This document shows positions 14,629 to 16,297 of a stretch of DNA of 16,297 nt, piece after piece; position 1 is the first letter of the stretch; every line of letters begins with the position of its first letter. A program made the translations under genes and the position numbers. Below the pieces are notes generated by a model. It had not been told where the DNA came from. It saw only the letters and a list, made by a program, of their open reading frames with translations, and searched no databases. Source of the DNA: Chitinispirillaceae bacterium (lineage in GTDB: Bacteria > Fibrobacterota > Chitinivibrionia > Chitinivibrionales > Chitinispirillaceae); assembly GCA_016932075.1 (NCBI GenBank), contig JAFGDP010000028.1, positions 1-16,297 of the forward strand, in the 5' to 3' direction.

Positions 14629-16239
14629 GTGCTTGTAAAGACGGGGCGGGTAATGGTAAAATTGGATTTGACAACATGTACAAGGGTAAAAATGGGACGT
14701 GCGGAAATTGGAAATAAAACACAGGTTGACCTGTCTGACATTCCTGTAAGCGGCGATCAGGTAACTCCCCAGGCGTTTGTTGCTGATTCCAGCGGCCAGA
14801 AGCGGGTATTCGTCAACCACCAGGGTGACGGCAGTATCTGGGCATTTGATATCAAGTATGTATTTGGTTCCTGGCAGGCAATCAAGGTACCGGGGTACCC
14901 ACTCAAGACCCAGGGCCGTATAACCGAAGCGTGCGCCATAACCGATCTCGAAGGAGACGACACGCTCGACCTCACGGCCGTGGACGACGCCGGCTACATA
15001 TATGCCTGGAAACTCGGCCAGGGCTCGGTATATGAGCAGCCGTGGCCGGTGCAGTATGGCAATAACTGGAATACCAGTAATAACGCATACAAGGATCCTG
15101 GCGCTGTGGGCTATCTCTATGAAGACTGGAAAGCGCTCAGACCCGCGCCAAGCTACTGGCTCGAGTCAGGATCAGGCAATGCCTGCGACACGGTCATTGA
15201 GAACTTCTCGTTTTCAATAGACAACGGTACGCTCGTGACCGCTTCCGCGGACGCCAATAACCTGCATTTTGTCGGCCCTTCAACCAGTGCTTGGAAAGAC
15301 TATACGGTTAGTGGTAAAATTAAATTTGACAGCGCCAATGCCCGGTTCGGCATCAATGTGTACTCCAGCTATGCGGATTCCGCAAAGAAATACTCCATAA
15401 TCCGCAGGCCGGATGGGAAAGTGGAATGGGTGCATTATACAGCTCCGGGGACAGATACAGTATTAGCAGAGTCGGATACCATAGTAGTGTCTGATGCGGG
15501 GGTATGGTATAACTATAAGATTTTTGTACAAAATCAAACATCATATAATGATATTCTGGCTGATTTTTGGCCTGAAGGAGAAGCAGATCTTACTTCAGAT
15601 CCAAACCATGTATGGGATATTACAGCAACAGATGCAACACCCAGCAGTGCAAGATTAATAGCAGGAAGGGTCGGTGTAATGACTGATTCAGGAACAGGCA
15701 CCAGATACTGGGGCCCGATTACTGTGGTCACAAATACGCCTGCAGGAGGCGCATACTTGGCGTATGAGCATTTCATTGAGGATACGGTTGTCGATATTGC
15801 CCCATATACACCAAGGAACTGGAGTCCTGATTACAGTAGCGTAAGGTTTGCGACAGGCTATGATACCACAGGATTTGTGTTTAATAAAACAGATACCAAT
15901 CTAATATATAAACATAGACCGGGAGCACAATACCCTGTAGTATGTCAGATAGCTCCGTATACAAACCTCACATGGAAAAATTACGATTACAGCGGAAAAA
16001 TTGTAAAACCAGAAGGATCGGTGTATGACAGTATATGGATTGGTTTGGATGTTTATTCGTCAGACAGTGGCATGTACCGTTTCAAATTCAGGAATGATAC
16101 CATGATGTTGTCTGGAGGAAGGTTTAGCGATACGGTCGTCAATTTATCGAGTGATTTTGATAATGGTGATGAGTTGTATTTTACTATATCTACGATATCG
16201 TGGGATATTCCGACCTTACCCCTGTGTAGTATCACATGA
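14629..16239 (+). CDS. Truncated secreted protein: propeller-like blade plus two jelly-roll-like repeats
   Basis: The 536-codon frame begins at a GTG with no ribosome binding site. Residues about 58-155 resemble the last blade of an FG-GAP/PQQ-like beta-propeller: VPGYPLKTQGRIT, ITDLEGDDTLDLTAVDDAGYIYAWKL, then a W-P-N-T stretch. Two related beta-rich units follow, about 164-370 and 377-536: WKDYTVSGKI (222-231) parallels WKNYDYSGKI (449-458), and INVYSSYADSAKKY parallels LDVYSSDSGMYRF. These resemble carbohydrate-binding or LamG-like sandwiches, with no catalytic site seen. The second unit is about 45 residues short, stopping at TGA 16237. The same frame is open again after that stop to the window end. 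Missing start, partial propeller and shortened repeat suggest a decayed or recombined fragment of a larger surface protein. Composition turns AT-rich from about 15430. Confidence 0.6.
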   Translation: MLVKTGRVMVKLDLTTCTRVKMGRAEIGNKTQVDLSDIPVSGDQVTPQAFVADSSGQKRVFVNHQGDGSIWAFDIKYVFGSWQAIKVPGYPLKTQGRITEACAITDLEGDDTLDLTAVDDAGYIYAWKLGQGSVYEQPWPVQYGNNWNTSNNAYKDPGAVGYLYEDWKALRPAPSYWLESGSGNACDTVIENFSFSIDNGTLVTASADANNLHFVGPSTSAWKDYTVSGKIKFDSANARFGINVYSSYADSAKKYSIIRRPDGKVEWVHYTAPGTDTVLAESDTIVVSDAGVWYNYKIFVQNQTSYNDILADFWPEGEADLTSDPNHVWDITATDATPSSARLIAGRVGVMTDSGTGTRYWGPITVVTNTPAGGAYLAYEHFIEDTVVDIAPYTPRNWSPDYSSVRFATGYDTTGFVFNKTDTNLIYKHRPGAQYPVVCQIAPYTNLTWKNYDYSGKIVKPEGSVYDSIWIGLDVYSSDSGMYRFKFRNDTMMLSGGRFSDTVVNLSSDFDNGDELYFTISTISWDIPTLPLCSIT

Positions 16240-16288
16240 CCGATAAGAGTTTCCATGGTTTATTTTACTCAAACCAATGGAGGCTCTG

Positions 16289-16297
16289 ATGAGAAAA
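16289..16297 (+). CDS. Possible start of a gene cut by the window edge
   Basis: ATG AGA AAA at 16289-16297 is preceded by GGAGG at 16279-16283 with 5-nt spacing. MRK is a common opening for a signal peptide, but only three codons are visible. The same bases can instead be read, in another frame, as continuation of the preceding surface protein after its stop. Confidence 0.3.

Noticed and set aside
13520..14700. Direct repeats flanking the GNAT cassette that would mark a transposition or site-specific insertion
   Set aside because: I found no convincing matching repeats at the two edges by eye; only the change in base composition supports an insertion.
1..16297. CRISPR arrays, tRNA or rRNA genes, insertion sequences and integrase genes
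   Set aside because: I saw no regularly spaced repeats, no cloverleaf or rRNA-like stretch, and no transposase or integrase motifs on either strand; short or degenerate elements could be missed by eye.

Overview
The window looks like a bacterial chromosome segment of moderately high GC over most of its length, with an AT-rich accessory tail at the right end. I cannot name the organism from sequence alone. A eukaryotic-type hexokinase, lipoproteins, an RlpA homologue and secreted beta-rich repeat proteins suggest a Gram-negative or diderm lineage, perhaps an uncultured relative of the Fibrobacterota, Spirochaetota or another FCB group. That placement is inference and weak.

Left part (1-2447). 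The tail of an unidentified gene appears to overlap the start of a hexokinase gene by ATGA. The hexokinase converges on a leftward cysteine synthase gene. The 101 bp between the two stop codons is almost filled by a long imperfect inverted repeat.

Hydrogenase maturation block (2533-8782, rightward). hypF, hypC, hypD and hypE encode the enzymes that build the Fe(CN)2CO group of [NiFe] hydrogenases: HypF and HypE make the thiocarboxamide/cyanide ligand, and HypC and HypD hold and assemble the iron complex. hypA, hypB and hydrogenase structural genes are not in the window. The same strand continues through a 27-codon micro-ORF, an RlpA-like lipoprotein and a radical SAM protein with a second cysteine cluster. 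Spacing is tight throughout, so one transcript is likely.

Leftward housekeeping block (12479 down to 8825). A lipoprotein with Ig-like and PPC-like segments is followed by der (ribosome assembly GTPase), gpsA (glycerol-3-phosphate synthesis for phospholipids) and a MerR-type regulator. der and gpsA overlap. miaA (tRNA isopentenylation) diverges from this block across a short AT-rich, palindrome-containing intergenic region.

Accessory tail (13520-16297). Base composition drops sharply. A 57-aa protein and a GNAT acetyltransferase form a two-gene cassette with toxin-antitoxin architecture, preceded by a hairpin and a 12-bp palindrome. To its right is what appears to be the broken end of a large secreted protein: a signal-like hydrophobic stretch with no ATG, a last beta-propeller-like blade, then two related jelly-roll-like domains, the second cut short by a stop. 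The first codons of a further gene may lie at the very edge. The most interesting material is this cassette, its regulatory leader and the damaged neighbour.
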